NCBI GenBank assembly: GCA_036495715.1
Contig: DASXML010000061.1
Location: 62,001-126,000, forward strand
Length of the DNA stretch: 64,000 nt
Origin: Scandinavium sp036495715
Lineage (GTDB): Bacteria; Pseudomonadota; Gammaproteobacteria; Enterobacterales; Enterobacteriaceae
Direction of reading: 5' to 3'
Shown: piece after piece, positions 1 through 8,970 of the stretch
How positions within the stretch are numbered: the stretch's first letter is position 1
Layout of the letters: every line of letters begins with the position of its first letter
Position numbers and translations under genes: made by a program
Notes under the pieces: generated by a model
What the model was told of the DNA's origin: nothing
What the model saw: only the letters and a program-made list of their open reading frames with translations
Databases searched by the model: none

Positions 1-3
1 ACA

Positions 4-396
4 ATGAAAAAACTGCAAATTTCTACCGGGATCCTGCGTAATGCCGCGGGTGAAATCTTTATTACCCAACGTGCGGCGGATGCGCACATGGCCAATATGT
101 GGGAATTCCCTGGCGGGAAAATAGAAGAAGGCGAAAGTCCTGAACTGGCGCTAGCACGAGAGCTATACGAAGAAGTGGGAATTTTGCCTGAGTCGGCCAT
201 GTTGTTCGATAAACTGGAGTACCAGTTTCCGGATCGTCATATCACGCTGTGGTTCTGGCTAGTGGACAGCTGGCAGGGAGAACCATGGGGTAAAGAGGGG
301 CAGCCTGGGCGTTGGGTGGCGCAGAAAGATTTGTTGGCAGAAGAGTTTCCTCCTGCCAACGAACCGGTTATTGCAAAACTGATTGCCGAGGCTTAA
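4..396 (+). CDS. mutT: 8-oxo-dGTP diphosphatase MutT
   Basis: Nudix hydrolase that hydrolyses 8-oxo-dGTP to the monophosphate, so that the oxidised base is not misincorporated opposite A. The 130-residue product matches the usual MutT length (129 in E. coli). The full Nudix box spans residues 38–60: Gly38, Glu44, then Arg52-Glu53, Glu56-Glu57 and Gly59. The ATG sits three bases from the window edge, so the ribosome binding site cannot be seen. In E. coli the gene follows secA, which would lie just outside. It converges on yacG, and the two stop codons overlap by a few bases. Identification is firm. Confidence 0.96.
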   Translation: MKKLQISTGILRNAAGEIFITQRAADAHMANMWEFPGGKIEEGESPELALARELYEEVGILPESAMLFDKLEYQFPDRHITLWFWLVDSWQGEPWGKEGQPGRWVAQKDLLAEEFPPANEPVIAKLIAEA

Positions 397-587
397 AACT
401 GCTCTTCGCTCCAGTCATCACTCTCAGAGAGGTCACCGGAGCTAGGAATACGTTTCTCTTCATCAGCCCATTCGCCTAAGTCAATGAGCTGGCAGCGCTT
501 GCAACAGAAGGGGCGGAACGGACTCTTTACGTCCCAGATAATGCTTTTGCCACAGGTCGGGCAATTGACGGTCGTCGTGTCGCTCAT
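393..587 (-). CDS. yacG: DNA gyrase inhibitor YacG (small zinc protein)
   Basis: A 64-residue zinc-finger protein; in E. coli YacG binds GyrB and inhibits gyrase. Cys9, Cys12, Cys28 and Cys32 form the expected four-cysteine zinc site, with an additional Cys29. An acidic C-terminal tail follows. Last gene of the minus-strand run coaE–zapD–yacG, starting 9 bp after the zapD stop with a GGAG ribosome binding site before its ATG. The reading frame ends overlapping the convergent mutT stop, so the tails of the two transcripts are antisense. Confidence 0.93.
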   Translation of the reverse strand: MSDTTTVNCPTCGKSIIWDVKSPFRPFCCKRCQLIDLGEWADEEKRIPSSGDLSESDDWSEEQF

Positions 588-596
588 ATTGTCTCC

Positions 597-1340
597 TTAA
601 CAACAGGCCAGTTCGAAATCCAAACGTTCTGGCACGAGGCCATTCTCGCTATCCAGCGGCAGGAAGCGAATAGCGAAACGGCTCTTGTGGCCGGAGATTT
701 GCGGGTAGAGCTGAGCGTTAAGCTCAAGCTGTAAACGCAGAAGATCGGCGTCTTCACCGTTATCCTGGAAGAAGCCATTAAGGCTGGTCTGCTTACGGAA
801 CGGTGATGAGTTGCGGATGAGATCGAGGATTAAGGTCAGCGCCTGATTCATCGGCTCAAGGCTTTCCAGCCAATAGGTCACCTGAGAATCGCGCTGCGTT
901 TGCGGCGCATGCAGCCACATATGCAGTGACGGTAAATCGAAGCTACAGCAACCGCCCGGAATGCTCAGACGTTGACGGACAAGGCCAATCAATTTGTCTT
1001 CACGCAAGAGTTGACCCACGCGCGGGGCGGTCATGAGAATGCTGCTGCTGTTTTTCAACTGCAGGCGAAGGGCTTCAATACGGCTTTTATCAACGCCGGG
1101 CACTTCGTCCCACTGTTTCAGCTTACGTTGCTGGCGTTCCAGTTCTTTCAGTAAATCTGTACGAACTTCACCCCGTTCGAATACATCCAGTAAGTCCCCG
1201 ATATGTCTAAAAAAATGTAATGCGCTGGCATGATCTCTGACCGGCAGATTGCAATTCAGCTGCTGAACCAGAAACTCAATGCGAAGCCAGGTACGCATCT
1301 TCTCATTCAGGGGATGTTCAAAAAGGACGTGGGTGTGCAT
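597..1340 (-). CDS. zapD: Cell division protein ZapD
   Basis: Cytoplasmic FtsZ-binding protein that bundles FtsZ protofilaments at the division site. At 247 residues it has exactly the E. coli length, and the N-terminal stretch MHTHVLFEHPLNEKMRTWLR is the conserved family start. Helical and charged, with no signal peptide or membrane span. The ATG shares one base with the stop codon of coaE upstream (TAATG arrangement), which implies translational coupling; yacG follows 9 bp later. Confidence 0.95.
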   Translation of the reverse strand: MHTHVLFEHPLNEKMRTWLRIEFLVQQLNCNLPVRDHASALHFFRHIGDLLDVFERGEVRTDLLKELERQQRKLKQWDEVPGVDKSRIEALRLQLKNSSSILMTAPRVGQLLREDKLIGLVRQRLSIPGGCCSFDLPSLHMWLHAPQTQRDSQVTYWLESLEPMNQALTLILDLIRNSSPFRKQTSLNGFFQDNGEDADLLRLQLELNAQLYPQISGHKSRFAIRFLPLDSENGLVPERLDFELACC

Positions 1341-1960
1341 TACAATTTTTCCTGTGAATCGGCCTGATACGCCAGCTTCAGATAGCGGGCGTGCAGGCGG
1401 GCTACATCCAATGCAATGGCATCTGGTGCGCCGTTGTTATCAATGATGTCGTCCGCCACGGCAAGACGCTGTTCGCGCGTTACCTGGGCGGCAAGGATCT
1501 GTCTTGCCTGTTCTTCTGACACATTATCTCTGTGCATCGTGCGCTTAAGCTGTGTTTCCTCAGAAACATCCACCACGAGCACCCGATTTGCTTTCTGCCA
1601 GAGCTGATTCTCTACCAACAGCGGAACAACCCACAGGACATAAGGCGATGTTGCCTGCTGCATTTGACGCTGTGTTTCCTGCTGAATCAACGGGTGGAGA
1701 AGGGCATTAAGCCATGATTTTTCAGTCGCGTGAGTAAAAATACGTTCCCGCAACTGACGGCGATTCAAACTTCCATCAGCAAGGCACATGTCTGCACCGA
1801 AGCGACTGACAATAGCCTGCAGCGCTGGCGTTCCGGGCTCAACAACCTGACGGGCGATAATATCGGCATCAATAACGTTAATCCCCAGGTCCGCAAAAGC
1901 CTGTGCAACGGTGCTTTTTCCGCTACCGATGCCGCCTGTTAACGCCACTGTATACCCCAT
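1340..1960 (-). CDS. coaE: Dephospho-CoA kinase
   Basis: Catalyses the last step of coenzyme A synthesis, ATP-dependent phosphorylation of the 3'-hydroxyl of dephospho-CoA. The P-loop GGIGSGKST is at residues 9–17 and total length is 206 residues, as in E. coli. First gene of the coaE–zapD–yacG run, divergent from guaC. The stop codon overlaps the zapD start by one base. Confidence 0.96.
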   Translation of the reverse strand: MGYTVALTGGIGSGKSTVAQAFADLGINVIDADIIARQVVEPGTPALQAIVSRFGADMCLADGSLNRRQLRERIFTHATEKSWLNALLHPLIQQETQRQMQQATSPYVLWVVPLLVENQLWQKANRVLVVDVSEETQLKRTMHRDNVSEEQARQILAAQVTREQRLAVADDIIDNNGAPDAIALDVARLHARYLKLAYQADSQEKL

Positions 1961-2188
1961 GACACCCTATCCTGTGAAGAATTACCGTAATAAATCAATC
2001 GGTTATTTTTTAAACCTGCGGCGACCAACGGGACAAACGCTAAAATCGCTGTTCACCAGGTAAATTTGTACGATTGTAGCGTAAAAAAAGTGAAAATCGC
2101 AGTCTTGCGAAGGGATGATTACTGCGTATGATAACGTCACTGGAGTTGTGCTTAGTCCATTTTTGCCTCTAACCCCAGGAATCCCTAC
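1961..2188. promoter_or_regulatory. Divergent promoter region coaE / guaC
   Basis: A 228-bp gap between the divergent starts of coaE and guaC must carry promoters for both. It is AT-rich in the middle (around 2080–2110), and a run of A/T just after the CoA gene start is compatible with promoter elements. I could not recognise a convincing operator. In E. coli guaC responds to purines and CRP, but no clear PurR or CRP dyad was found here. Confidence 0.4.
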
Positions 2189-3232
2189 ATGCGTATCGAA
2201 GAAGATCTGAAGTTAGGTTTTAAAGACGTTCTTATCCGCCCTAAACGCTCTACCCTCAAAAGCCGTTCCGACGTTGAGCTGGAACGCGAATATACCTTTA
2301 AGCATTCTGGAAAGACCTGGTCTGGCGTTCCTATCATTGCCGCGAATATGGATACCGTGGGTACTTTCGCGATGGCAAAAGCCCTGGCCTCCTTTGGTAT
2401 TTTGACTGCCGTCCACAAACACTATTCTGTTGAAGACTGGAAAGCCTTTGCTGCGAGCGTGTCTGAAGACATCCTGAAGCATGTCATGGTTTCTACTGGG
2501 ACGTCTGAGGCGGATTTCGACAAAACGAAACAGATTTTGAATCTGCATTCGGCGCTGAATTTCGTGTGTATCGACGTTGCCAACGGCTACTCTGAACATT
2601 TCGTGCAGTTCCTGTCGAAAGCGCGTGAAGCCTGGCCAAGCAAAACTATCTGTGCAGGCAATGTGGTTACCGGCGAAATGTGTGAAGAGCTGATCCTTGC
2701 TGGCGCTGATATCGTCAAAGTGGGCATCGGCCCAGGTTCCGTTTGCACCACGCGTGTAAAAACCGGCGTTGGCTATCCGCAGCTCTCTGCGGTTATTGAA
2801 TGTGCTGATGCGGCACACGGTCTCGGCGGGCAGATCGTCAGCGACGGTGGCTGTACTACGCCGGGCGACGTAGCAAAAGCTTTCGGTGGCGGCGCAGATT
2901 TCGTGATGCTCGGCGGTATGCTGGCAGGTCACGAAGAAAGCGGTGGAACCGTAGTGGAAGAAGATGGTGAAAAATTCATGCTGTTCTACGGTATGAGTTC
3001 CGAGTCTGCAATGAACCGTCACGTCGGTGGCGTTGCCAAATACCGCGCAGCGGAAGGCAAAACCGTTAAGCTGAAATTGCGTGGCCCGGTTGAAGATACC
3101 GCCCGTGATATCCTCGGCGGTTTGCGTTCTGCATGTACCTATGTGGGTGCATCACGTCTGAAAGAACTGACCAAACGTACGACCTTTATCCGCGTACAGG
3201 AACAAGAGAACCGCGTGTTCAACAGCCTGTAA
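2189..3232 (+). CDS. guaC: GMP reductase GuaC
   Basis: NADPH-dependent reductive deamination of GMP to IMP, recycling guanine nucleotides into the A pool. The 347-residue protein has the IMPDH/GMPR fold. The catalytic cysteine lies in GPGSVCTTR (about residue 186), followed by the glycine-rich phosphate-binding segments SDGG and GGGADFVMLGG. It lacks the CBS domain insert of IMP dehydrogenase, which fits GMPR. Monocistronic, ending in a strong bidirectional terminator shared with hofC. Confidence 0.97.
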   Translation: MRIEEDLKLGFKDVLIRPKRSTLKSRSDVELEREYTFKHSGKTWSGVPIIAANMDTVGTFAMAKALASFGILTAVHKHYSVEDWKAFAASVSEDILKHVMVSTGTSEADFDKTKQILNLHSALNFVCIDVANGYSEHFVQFLSKAREAWPSKTICAGNVVTGEMCEELILAGADIVKVGIGPGSVCTTRVKTGVGYPQLSAVIECADAAHGLGGQIVSDGGCTTPGDVAKAFGGGADFVMLGGMLAGHEESGGTVVEEDGEKFMLFYGMSSESAMNRHVGGVAKYRAAEGKTVKLKLRGPVEDTARDILGGLRSACTYVGASRLKELTKRTTFIRVQEQENRVFNSL

Positions 3233-3238
3233 TGCCGT

Positions 3239-3269
3239 AAACGCTGGCGTAGTTTCTGCGCCAGCGTTT
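3239..3269. terminator. Bidirectional terminator guaC / hofC
   Basis: An 11-bp perfect stem (AAACGCTGGCG with CGCCAGCGTTT) around a 9-base loop. It sits between the convergent genes guaC and hofC and runs into the hofC stop codon. A/T flanks on both sides suit termination in both directions. Confidence 0.8.
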
Positions 3270-4467
3270 ATCCCCCGCTGATTGCATCCCCCAAATGAAA
3301 TATTGGCAGATACATCGCCACCACCAGCGTTCCGATAATCACCCCTGTCACCAGTAACATCACTGGCTCAAGCAGTGTCGCCAGGTTATCTGCCTGCTGA
3401 TGCGTTTGCTCGCTATGATAATGCGCCAGATTCCCCAACATTTTATCGAGTGAACCAGAGGCCTCACCCGTTCTGATGAGCTGCTTACACAGGGGCGTAA
3501 AAACAGTCTGCTTCTCCATTGCCTGCCAGATTGCGCTGCCCTGAGCGATTGATTCGCTTGTCTGTCGGATAACATTTCGCCACCACGGGCAACTCAGTGT
3601 TTTTTCCACGCTTTCAAGCCCCTGCAAAAAGGGGATCCCCGCATTCTGCGTGAGTGCAAGAACAGTATAAATCTGGCTTAACATTTGCCCGCGCACCAGC
3701 CCGGAAACTATCGGTAACGCCAGCAATAATCGTGGCCGGAGTATCTGCCAGCGTGGACTTCGTTGCAAAGCGGGGCGCAGTAAAAAGGGCAGAAATGCCA
3801 ATGCAAAAATTAAGGGTAATCCTTGCTGTACCGCGCTGGACATTGCCATTACCCCTTGGGTCAGCATCGGAAGCGGCGTGTTAAACGTGCGGTAAATGGC
3901 GGCGAATTCCGGCAGCACGAAGCCACTCATGCCAATCACCACCAACAGCGCGAGCAGCAAAATGATCAGCGGGTAGCGCAATGCCTTTTTCACTTTTTGG
4001 CTCAGCTTTTGTTGCTCTTCTTGTTGGCGAGCAAGATGGGCGCAACAGTAATCCAGCTTACCTGTCATTTCTCCGGCCTGAATCATGGCGTGATAGAGCG
4101 GTGAAAACGCTTCCGGCCACTGTTGCATGGCGACAGAAAGCGACTGTCCTTTGGCAAGCTGCCCGGCGAGATCCTGCATCAGTGCTTGCCATTGCGCGAC
4201 CGGATGCTGTTCGGCCAACAGCATTAAACTCTCCGAAAGCGTTAATCCTGCTTGTAGCAGCGTGGCTAACTGCTGCATAAGCTCGCTGGCATAGTGCGTT
4301 TGCCACTGTGATTTTCGAATCGCCTTGCGTGTTAATACCAGGGGATGGATGCCATCGCGCTGAGCAGACTCCATTGCCATAATTTTGTCTTCCGCCCACA
4401 CATTTCCCTGACGGGCATCGCCTTGTTCTGACAACCCGCGCCAGTACCAAAGTTGTTTATTCGCCAT
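3268..4467 (-). CDS. hofC: Type II secretion/type IV pilus inner-membrane platform protein HofC (PilC/GspF family)
   Basis: Polytopic inner-membrane platform protein of a type IV pilus-like assembly system. At 399 residues it is close to the E. coli HofC (400). Two T2SF domains are recognisable by sequence. Hydrophobic spans sit near residues 160–190 and 205–225, and at the C-terminus. The start at 4467 (MANKQLWYW) was chosen because it matches the family start and overlaps the end of hofB by 11 bp; an upstream ATG at 4530 would lie deep inside hofB. It forms the unit ppdD–hofB–hofC. No frameshift is visible, so the gene looks intact although the E. coli system is normally silent. Confidence 0.9.
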   Translation of the reverse strand: MANKQLWYWRGLSEQGDARQGNVWAEDKIMAMESAQRDGIHPLVLTRKAIRKSQWQTHYASELMQQLATLLQAGLTLSESLMLLAEQHPVAQWQALMQDLAGQLAKGQSLSVAMQQWPEAFSPLYHAMIQAGEMTGKLDYCCAHLARQQEEQQKLSQKVKKALRYPLIILLLALLVVIGMSGFVLPEFAAIYRTFNTPLPMLTQGVMAMSSAVQQGLPLIFALAFLPFLLRPALQRSPRWQILRPRLLLALPIVSGLVRGQMLSQIYTVLALTQNAGIPFLQGLESVEKTLSCPWWRNVIRQTSESIAQGSAIWQAMEKQTVFTPLCKQLIRTGEASGSLDKMLGNLAHYHSEQTHQQADNLATLLEPVMLLVTGVIIGTLVVAMYLPIFHLGDAISGG

Positions 4468-5842
4468 GTGGCATTCCCAACACCCGTAGCAATTCCTCAA
4501 CCGTCGTTTGTCCTTGTTCCACGGCTTCACAGCCGTGTTCGAAAAGGGTCATCATGCCGGAATCCCGCGCCAGCCTTTCCAGCACTTCCGGGCTGACACC
4601 GCTGATGATCGCCTGTTTTAACGGTTGAGTCACGGTGAGGACTTCGAACAGTGCGACCCGTCCATGATAACCGCGATAACAACGTTCGCAGCCTGTCCCC
4701 TTCCAGCGCGGCAACGCACGAGGCCACAACGATGTGGGGAATTCGCTGTAGTGTCCTTCCTGCGTCTGGCAATGCGGACATAATCGGCGTACCAGCCGTT
4801 GTGCAATCACCAACAACAGTGCGGAAGAGATCATCCAGCGGGCTACTCCCATTTGCTGTAGTCGGGTAAGCGTTTCGCTGGTGGAGTTGGTATGCAGTGT
4901 GGATAACACCAAATGGCCTGTCTGCGCCGCTTTAATAGCGATTTCGGCGGTTTCCGCATCACGAACTTCCCCGACCATGACCACGTCAGGATCCTGACGC
5001 AATAATGCCCGCAATACGTTCTGAAATGTCAGCCCTGCACGGGTGTTGATTTGCGTCTGGTTGATGCCATCAAGCGGGATCTCGACCGGATCTTCCACGC
5101 TGCACAAATTAATCTCCGGCTGGTTACGTTCCTGTAGCGCACTGTAGAGAGTAACCGTTTTACCGCTGCCCGTTGGGCCAGTGACCAATATCAATCCCTG
5201 TGGTTGATTAATGGCCTGATGAAAGGCCTTGAGTTGTAATTTATTCATGCCTAGCACGCTGACATCCAGCGCCTGTTTCACCTGATGCAGAAGACGAAGC
5301 ACGACTTTTTCGCCCCCACGGCAGGGCAGCGTGGCGATTCGAAAAGAGACCGCGCGTCCGTTGATGTCTACGCTGAATTGCCCGTCCTGCGGCAGCCGCC
5401 GCTCGGCGATATCCAGGTTGCCTAACACTTTAAGCCGTGCGATCAGTGGCGCACTGAGTGTTGGGGAAAAATCCGGTAGCGGGTGAAGCACGCCGTCAAT
5501 ACGCAGTCGCACGCGCAATACATTTTCTCCGGGTTCAAAATGAATATCCGAAGCGCGTTGTTGCAACGCCTGCTGAAACGTCTGATTCAGCAATTCCACA
5601 ACGTTGCCGTTGTCATCACGCGCGGCAGGCAGATGCGAATCTTGCGAAGTGTGCAGATGCTGATCCATTCGAGGCTGATCCCAGCACGCAATATCAATAC
5701 GTTTTTGCGTCGCAAACCGCAGTGAATCCATTAATTCACTGGGCGGTGGGCCGACCACCGCGATATTCAACACTCGATCGTCACTGCTGAGCAGCACCGC
5801 ACGGTGCCGCTGGCACAAGCTGAGGAGTTTATCGTGTTTCAT
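4457..5842 (-). CDS. hofB: Type IV pilus assembly ATPase HofB (GspE/PilB family)
   Basis: Cytoplasmic hexameric ATPase predicted to power pilin polymerisation. The 461-residue length equals E. coli HofB. Walker A GPTGSGKT lies at residues 222–229. It is followed by the Asp and His boxes (LRQDPDVVMVGEVRD and STLHTN) and a four-cysteine zinc region (CPHC … CERC). The start at 5842 (MKHDK) was chosen because it is preceded by a GAGGG Shine-Dalgarno and matches family length; an upstream in-frame start at 5884 would run into ppdD. The gene begins 10 bp after the ppdD stop. Confidence 0.92.
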   Translation of the reverse strand: MKHDKLLSLCQRHRAVLLSSDDRVLNIAVVGPPPSELMDSLRFATQKRIDIACWDQPRMDQHLHTSQDSHLPAARDDNGNVVELLNQTFQQALQQRASDIHFEPGENVLRVRLRIDGVLHPLPDFSPTLSAPLIARLKVLGNLDIAERRLPQDGQFSVDINGRAVSFRIATLPCRGGEKVVLRLLHQVKQALDVSVLGMNKLQLKAFHQAINQPQGLILVTGPTGSGKTVTLYSALQERNQPEINLCSVEDPVEIPLDGINQTQINTRAGLTFQNVLRALLRQDPDVVMVGEVRDAETAEIAIKAAQTGHLVLSTLHTNSTSETLTRLQQMGVARWMISSALLLVIAQRLVRRLCPHCQTQEGHYSEFPTSLWPRALPRWKGTGCERCYRGYHGRVALFEVLTVTQPLKQAIISGVSPEVLERLARDSGMMTLFEHGCEAVEQGQTTVEELLRVLGMPHGE

Positions 5843-5852
5843 CTTTTGGCCC

Positions 5853-6290
5853 TCAGGATGCGTCGAAGCGGAACACGTCTTCACATGCCTGTTTCAACGC
5901 GCTATCGCTGGCGATATTGCAGGTGCGTTGCCAGCCAGTGATGCCGTTGGTGTTGTCCCATGCAGGTTTTAGCGTAACGCTCAGCCCATTAAGACTCTCC
6001 TGGCCTGTTAGCGTTACGGTGCCCTGGGCGACGTCCATTCCTGAAACATAACGGCTGGTGGCGGGGGCTGGTATACCGTTACTGCCGCCATCGCAAGGGG
6101 TAATACCGCCATGATCCAATGCGCAAAGTTCAATCGCAGTGCGGTAGGGCATAAACGTTTGTAGCATGTCGGTGAGTGCCGCTTTGCGCAGATAATTTTG
6201 GTAAGCCGGAATACCGATGGCGCTAAGAATGGCGATAATGCCGATCACAACCATCAGTTCTATTAAGGTGAATCCTTGCTGTTTGTCCAT
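5853..6290 (-). CDS. ppdD: Prepilin peptidase-dependent major pilin PpdD
   Basis: Type IV major pilin-like protein of 145 residues. It has the short basic leader MDKQQG, the processing site Gly6-Phe7, the conserved Glu at mature position 5 and a hydrophobic N-terminal helix (FTLIELMVVIGIIAIL). Two cysteines near the C-terminus match the pilin D-loop disulfide. The start at 6290 has a strong AAGGAG ribosome binding site and the correct leader. First gene of ppdD–hofB–hofC. In E. coli this locus is controlled by CRP with Sxy; a 12-bp palindrome at 6364–6375 is the only dyad I see upstream. Confidence 0.95.
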   Translation of the reverse strand: MDKQQGFTLIELMVVIGIIAILSAIGIPAYQNYLRKAALTDMLQTFMPYRTAIELCALDHGGITPCDGGSNGIPAPATSRYVSGMDVAQGTVTLTGQESLNGLSVTLKPAWDNTNGITGWQRTCNIASDSALKQACEDVFRFDAS

Positions 6291-6413
6291 GTGTTGCTCC
6301 TTGTTTGGCGGGAGCACTTTGGCAACAAGCGTTTGAGATAGCGAAGGGGGAAAATCAAAACGGGAAGCGCGCTTCTGAATTATTTTACGGTTTGCAGCGA
6401 GCTTGCGAAAAGC

Positions 6414-6442
6414 TGCGAAGGCGATCGTAAATCGCCTTCGCA
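6414..6442 (-). terminator. Hairpin after nadC
   Basis: A perfect 12-bp stem (TGCGAAGGCGAT with ATCGCCTTCGCA) around a 5-base loop, starting 8 bases past the nadC stop on the minus strand. The 3' side has only a short T tract (GCTTTTCG), so termination may be partial and some nadC read-through into ppdD is possible. Confidence 0.65.
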
Positions 6443-6450
6443 AACGCGCG

Positions 6451-7344
6451 TTATTTAAAGCGCATAGAGAGGTCGAGAGCCTGAACGTGCTTGGTCAATG
6501 CGCCAACCGAGATATAGTCCACGCCGGTTTCAGCAAAGCCGCGAATGGTGTCGAACGTTACATTGCCGGAGACTTCAAGCTGCGCCTGACCATTGGTGAT
6601 GTTCACCGCTTCGCGCATCTGCTCGGTTTCGAAGTTATCGAGCATGATGATGTCAGCCCCGGCTTTCAGCGCGGCGTCTAACTCTTCAAGACTTTCCACT
6701 TCAACTTCTACCGGCACATCCGGATGCAACCAAAAAGCTTTTTCCACCGCCTGGCGTACGGAACCCGAGGCGATGATATGGTTTTCTTTGATAAGGAATG
6801 CGTCGGATAACCCCAGGCGATGGTTAGCGCCGCCGCCGCACAGCACGGCATATTTCAGCGCAGTACGCAGACCCGGTAAGGTTTTGCGGGTGTCGAGCAA
6901 CTGCGTTTTAGTGCCCTCAAGTAAATCGACATAACGGCGCACAACGCTTGCCACGCCTGAAAGGGTTTGCACGAAATTCAGGGCGGTACGCTCGCCGGTT
7001 AACAGCACGCGTGACGGGCCATTAAGTTCGAACAGCGGCTGGTTTTCTACCAGAGTGTCACCATCTTCGACATGCCAGGTGATGCTGACGCGGTTCCCGG
7101 CGAGCTGGATAAACACTTCTTCGACCCAGCGCTTGCCACAAAAGACACCTGTTTCGCGGGTGATCACTACCGCATGTGAGCGCGTGTCTTCCGGTAACAG
7201 TTGAGCGGTGATGTCGTTCGCGGCATTCACTTCGCCGCCTAAATCTTCACGTAGCGCATGGGCTACAGCGGCAGGGATATCGAGGTTAATGCGTTCCAGC
7301 AGCGCGTCACGACGATGCTCAGGATTGTAGCGGCGAGGCGGCAT
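6451..7344 (-). CDS. nadC: Nicotinate-nucleotide pyrophosphorylase (quinolinate phosphoribosyltransferase)
   Basis: Converts quinolinate and PRPP to nicotinate mononucleotide in de novo NAD synthesis. The 297-residue product has the E. coli length. Family signatures include LLDTRKTLPGLR, the HRLGLSDAFLIKENH substrate-binding stretch and the C-terminal barrel segments EVEVESLEE and DIIMLDNF. It is divergent from ampD, with 87 bp between starts that must carry both promoters. Confidence 0.97.
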   Translation of the reverse strand: MPPRRYNPEHRRDALLERINLDIPAAVAHALREDLGGEVNAANDITAQLLPEDTRSHAVVITRETGVFCGKRWVEEVFIQLAGNRVSITWHVEDGDTLVENQPLFELNGPSRVLLTGERTALNFVQTLSGVASVVRRYVDLLEGTKTQLLDTRKTLPGLRTALKYAVLCGGGANHRLGLSDAFLIKENHIIASGSVRQAVEKAFWLHPDVPVEVEVESLEELDAALKAGADIIMLDNFETEQMREAVNITNGQAQLEVSGNVTFDTIRGFAETGVDYISVGALTKHVQALDLSMRFK

Positions 7345-7431
7345 GATAAAACTCCAAATGGTAAGGAATCATAAGTTATAAACATGCTACTCTGAACCGG
7401 ATTTCTGCACCATATATTAAGGAGAGCCCGC

Positions 7432-7995
7432 ATGCAGTTACACGGTGGCTGGCTGGAGGATGTCCGTCGCGTCCCTTCGCCGCATCATGATTGCCGCCCG
7501 GATAATGAAGCGCCAACATTACTGGTGGTGCACAATATCAGTTTGCCGCCCGGTGAATTTGGTGGTCCGTGGATTGATGCATTATTCACTGGAACAATCG
7601 ATCCCGAGGCTCATCCTTTTTTTGCCGAAATCGCGCATTTACGGGTTTCAGCGCATTGCCTGATCCGCCGCGACGGCGAAATCGTCCAGTATGTCCCGTT
7701 TGATAAACGCGCCTGGCATGCGGGTGTGTCGAGCTACCAGGGCCGCGAAAAATGTAATGATTTTTCGATTGGCATCGAGCTGGAAGGCACGGATACTCTG
7801 GCGTATACCGACGAACAATATCAGCAGCTTGCGGCCCTGACTCAGTTGCTGATGACGGCTTACCCGGCGATTGCCAGCAATATGACGGGCCACAGTGATA
7901 TTGCCCCAGTGCGTAAAACCGATCCCGGCCCGGCGTTTGATTGGACACGTTTTCGCGCGCGGGTGAATCACCCGTCAGATAAGGAGATGACATGA
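7432..7995 (+). CDS. ampD: 1,6-anhydro-N-acetylmuramyl-L-alanine amidase AmpD
   Basis: Cytoplasmic zinc amidase that removes the peptide from anhydromuropeptides during peptidoglycan recycling. Its loss derepresses chromosomal AmpC in species with ampR. At 187 residues it matches the Citrobacter/Enterobacter proteins. The zinc ligands His34, His154 and Asp164 and the catalytic Lys162 are all in place. It overlaps ampE by 4 bp (ATGA), indicating coupled translation. Confidence 0.97.
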   Translation: MQLHGGWLEDVRRVPSPHHDCRPDNEAPTLLVVHNISLPPGEFGGPWIDALFTGTIDPEAHPFFAEIAHLRVSAHCLIRRDGEIVQYVPFDKRAWHAGVSSYQGREKCNDFSIGIELEGTDTLAYTDEQYQQLAALTQLLMTAYPAIASNMTGHSDIAPVRKTDPGPAFDWTRFRARVNHPSDKEMT

Positions 7996-8846
7996 CGCTG
8001 TTTACGACGTTACTGGTGCTGATTGCCGAGCGCCTGTTCAAACTTGGCGAGCACTGGCAGCTCGATCATCGACTGGAAGTGTTGTTCCGCCGTATCAAAA
8101 ATTATTCCTTCTCGGTCACCTTGCTGATGGCCATTGCCGCGATGGCGATTGTCTATCTGATTCAGCGTGCGCTGTTTGGCCTGCTGTTCAACGTGCCGCT
8201 GTTGGTGGTGTGGATCCTGGTCGGGCTGTTATGCATCGGCGCGGGCAAAGTGCGCTTGCACTATCACGCCTACCTGAAAGCGGCCTCGCGTGATGATGCC
8301 CATGCGCGTGACGCGATGGCCAGCGAGTTGACGCTGATTCACGGCGTACCGCCCGGCTGCGACGAACGCGAGTTTCTGCGTGAACTGCAAAATGCACTGC
8401 TGTGGATTAACTACCGTTTCTATCTTGCGCCGCTGTTTTGGTTCGTGGTCGGTGGCCCGTTTGGGCCTGCAACGCTGATGGGTTATGCGTTTCTGCGCGC
8501 GTGGCAAAGCTGGCTGGCGCGTTACCAAACGCCGCGCGATCGTCAGCAGTCGGGCGTAGATGCGATTCTGCATGTGCTCGATTGGGTGCCGGTGCGTTTA
8601 GTCGGTGTGGTGTATGCATTGATTGGTCACGGTGAAAAAGCGCTGCCTGCGTGGTTTGCCTCACTCGGCGACCGTCATTCTTCACAGTATCAGGTGCTGA
8701 CTCAGTTGGCGCAGTTCTCGCTGGCTCGCGAGCCGCATGTCGATAAAGTCGCCACGCCAAAAGCGGCGGTGTCGATGGCGAAGAAAGCGTCATACGCGGT
8801 AGTGGTGATCATGGCGCTGCTGACGATTTACGGCACATTGGTATAA
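7992..8846 (+). CDS. ampE: Inner-membrane protein AmpE
   Basis: Integral membrane protein of unclear biochemical role, paired with AmpD and implicated in beta-lactamase induction and peptidoglycan sensing. 284 residues, the E. coli length. Predicted spans lie near residues 36–60, 65–85, 140–165 and at the C-terminus (about 264–282). Start overlaps the ampD stop. No clear intrinsic terminator follows; a 120-bp interspersed repeat begins just downstream. Confidence 0.95.
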   Translation: MTLFTTLLVLIAERLFKLGEHWQLDHRLEVLFRRIKNYSFSVTLLMAIAAMAIVYLIQRALFGLLFNVPLLVVWILVGLLCIGAGKVRLHYHAYLKAASRDDAHARDAMASELTLIHGVPPGCDEREFLRELQNALLWINYRFYLAPLFWFVVGGPFGPATLMGYAFLRAWQSWLARYQTPRDRQQSGVDAILHVLDWVPVRLVGVVYALIGHGEKALPAWFASLGDRHSSQYQVLTQLAQFSLAREPHVDKVATPKAAVSMAKKASYAVVVIMALLTIYGTLV

Positions 8847-8849
8847 ATC

Positions 8850-8968
8850 CCCGTCATCCTTCAAGCTGTAGCGGCGTTGACTGCACTCCGCTACCCCGGT
8901 CACATAGTAATCTATGCTCTCAGGGATAGCAGAGTTTGCCGCTTTGCTACAGTTCGAATGATTTAGGG
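8850..8968 (+). repeat. Enterobacterial ~120-bp interspersed repeat, copy A
   Basis: Shares its ends (CCCGTCAT…CTTCAAG and CGAAT.ATTT.GGG) and a central core with copies at 9954–10076 and 18278–18394. The core contains GGTCACATAGTAATCTATG followed by a G/A-rich arm, giving partial dyad symmetry, so the transcript could fold. It carries no gene. This copy is the most diverged of the three. It fills the space between ampE and the GH43 gene. Confidence 0.7.
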
Positions 8969-8970
8969 GA

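Noticed and set aside
3268..6290. Possible complete type II secretion or type IV pilus system
   Set aside because: Only the pilin, ATPase and platform protein are present, as in E. coli; secretin, alignment proteins and prepilin peptidase are not in the window.
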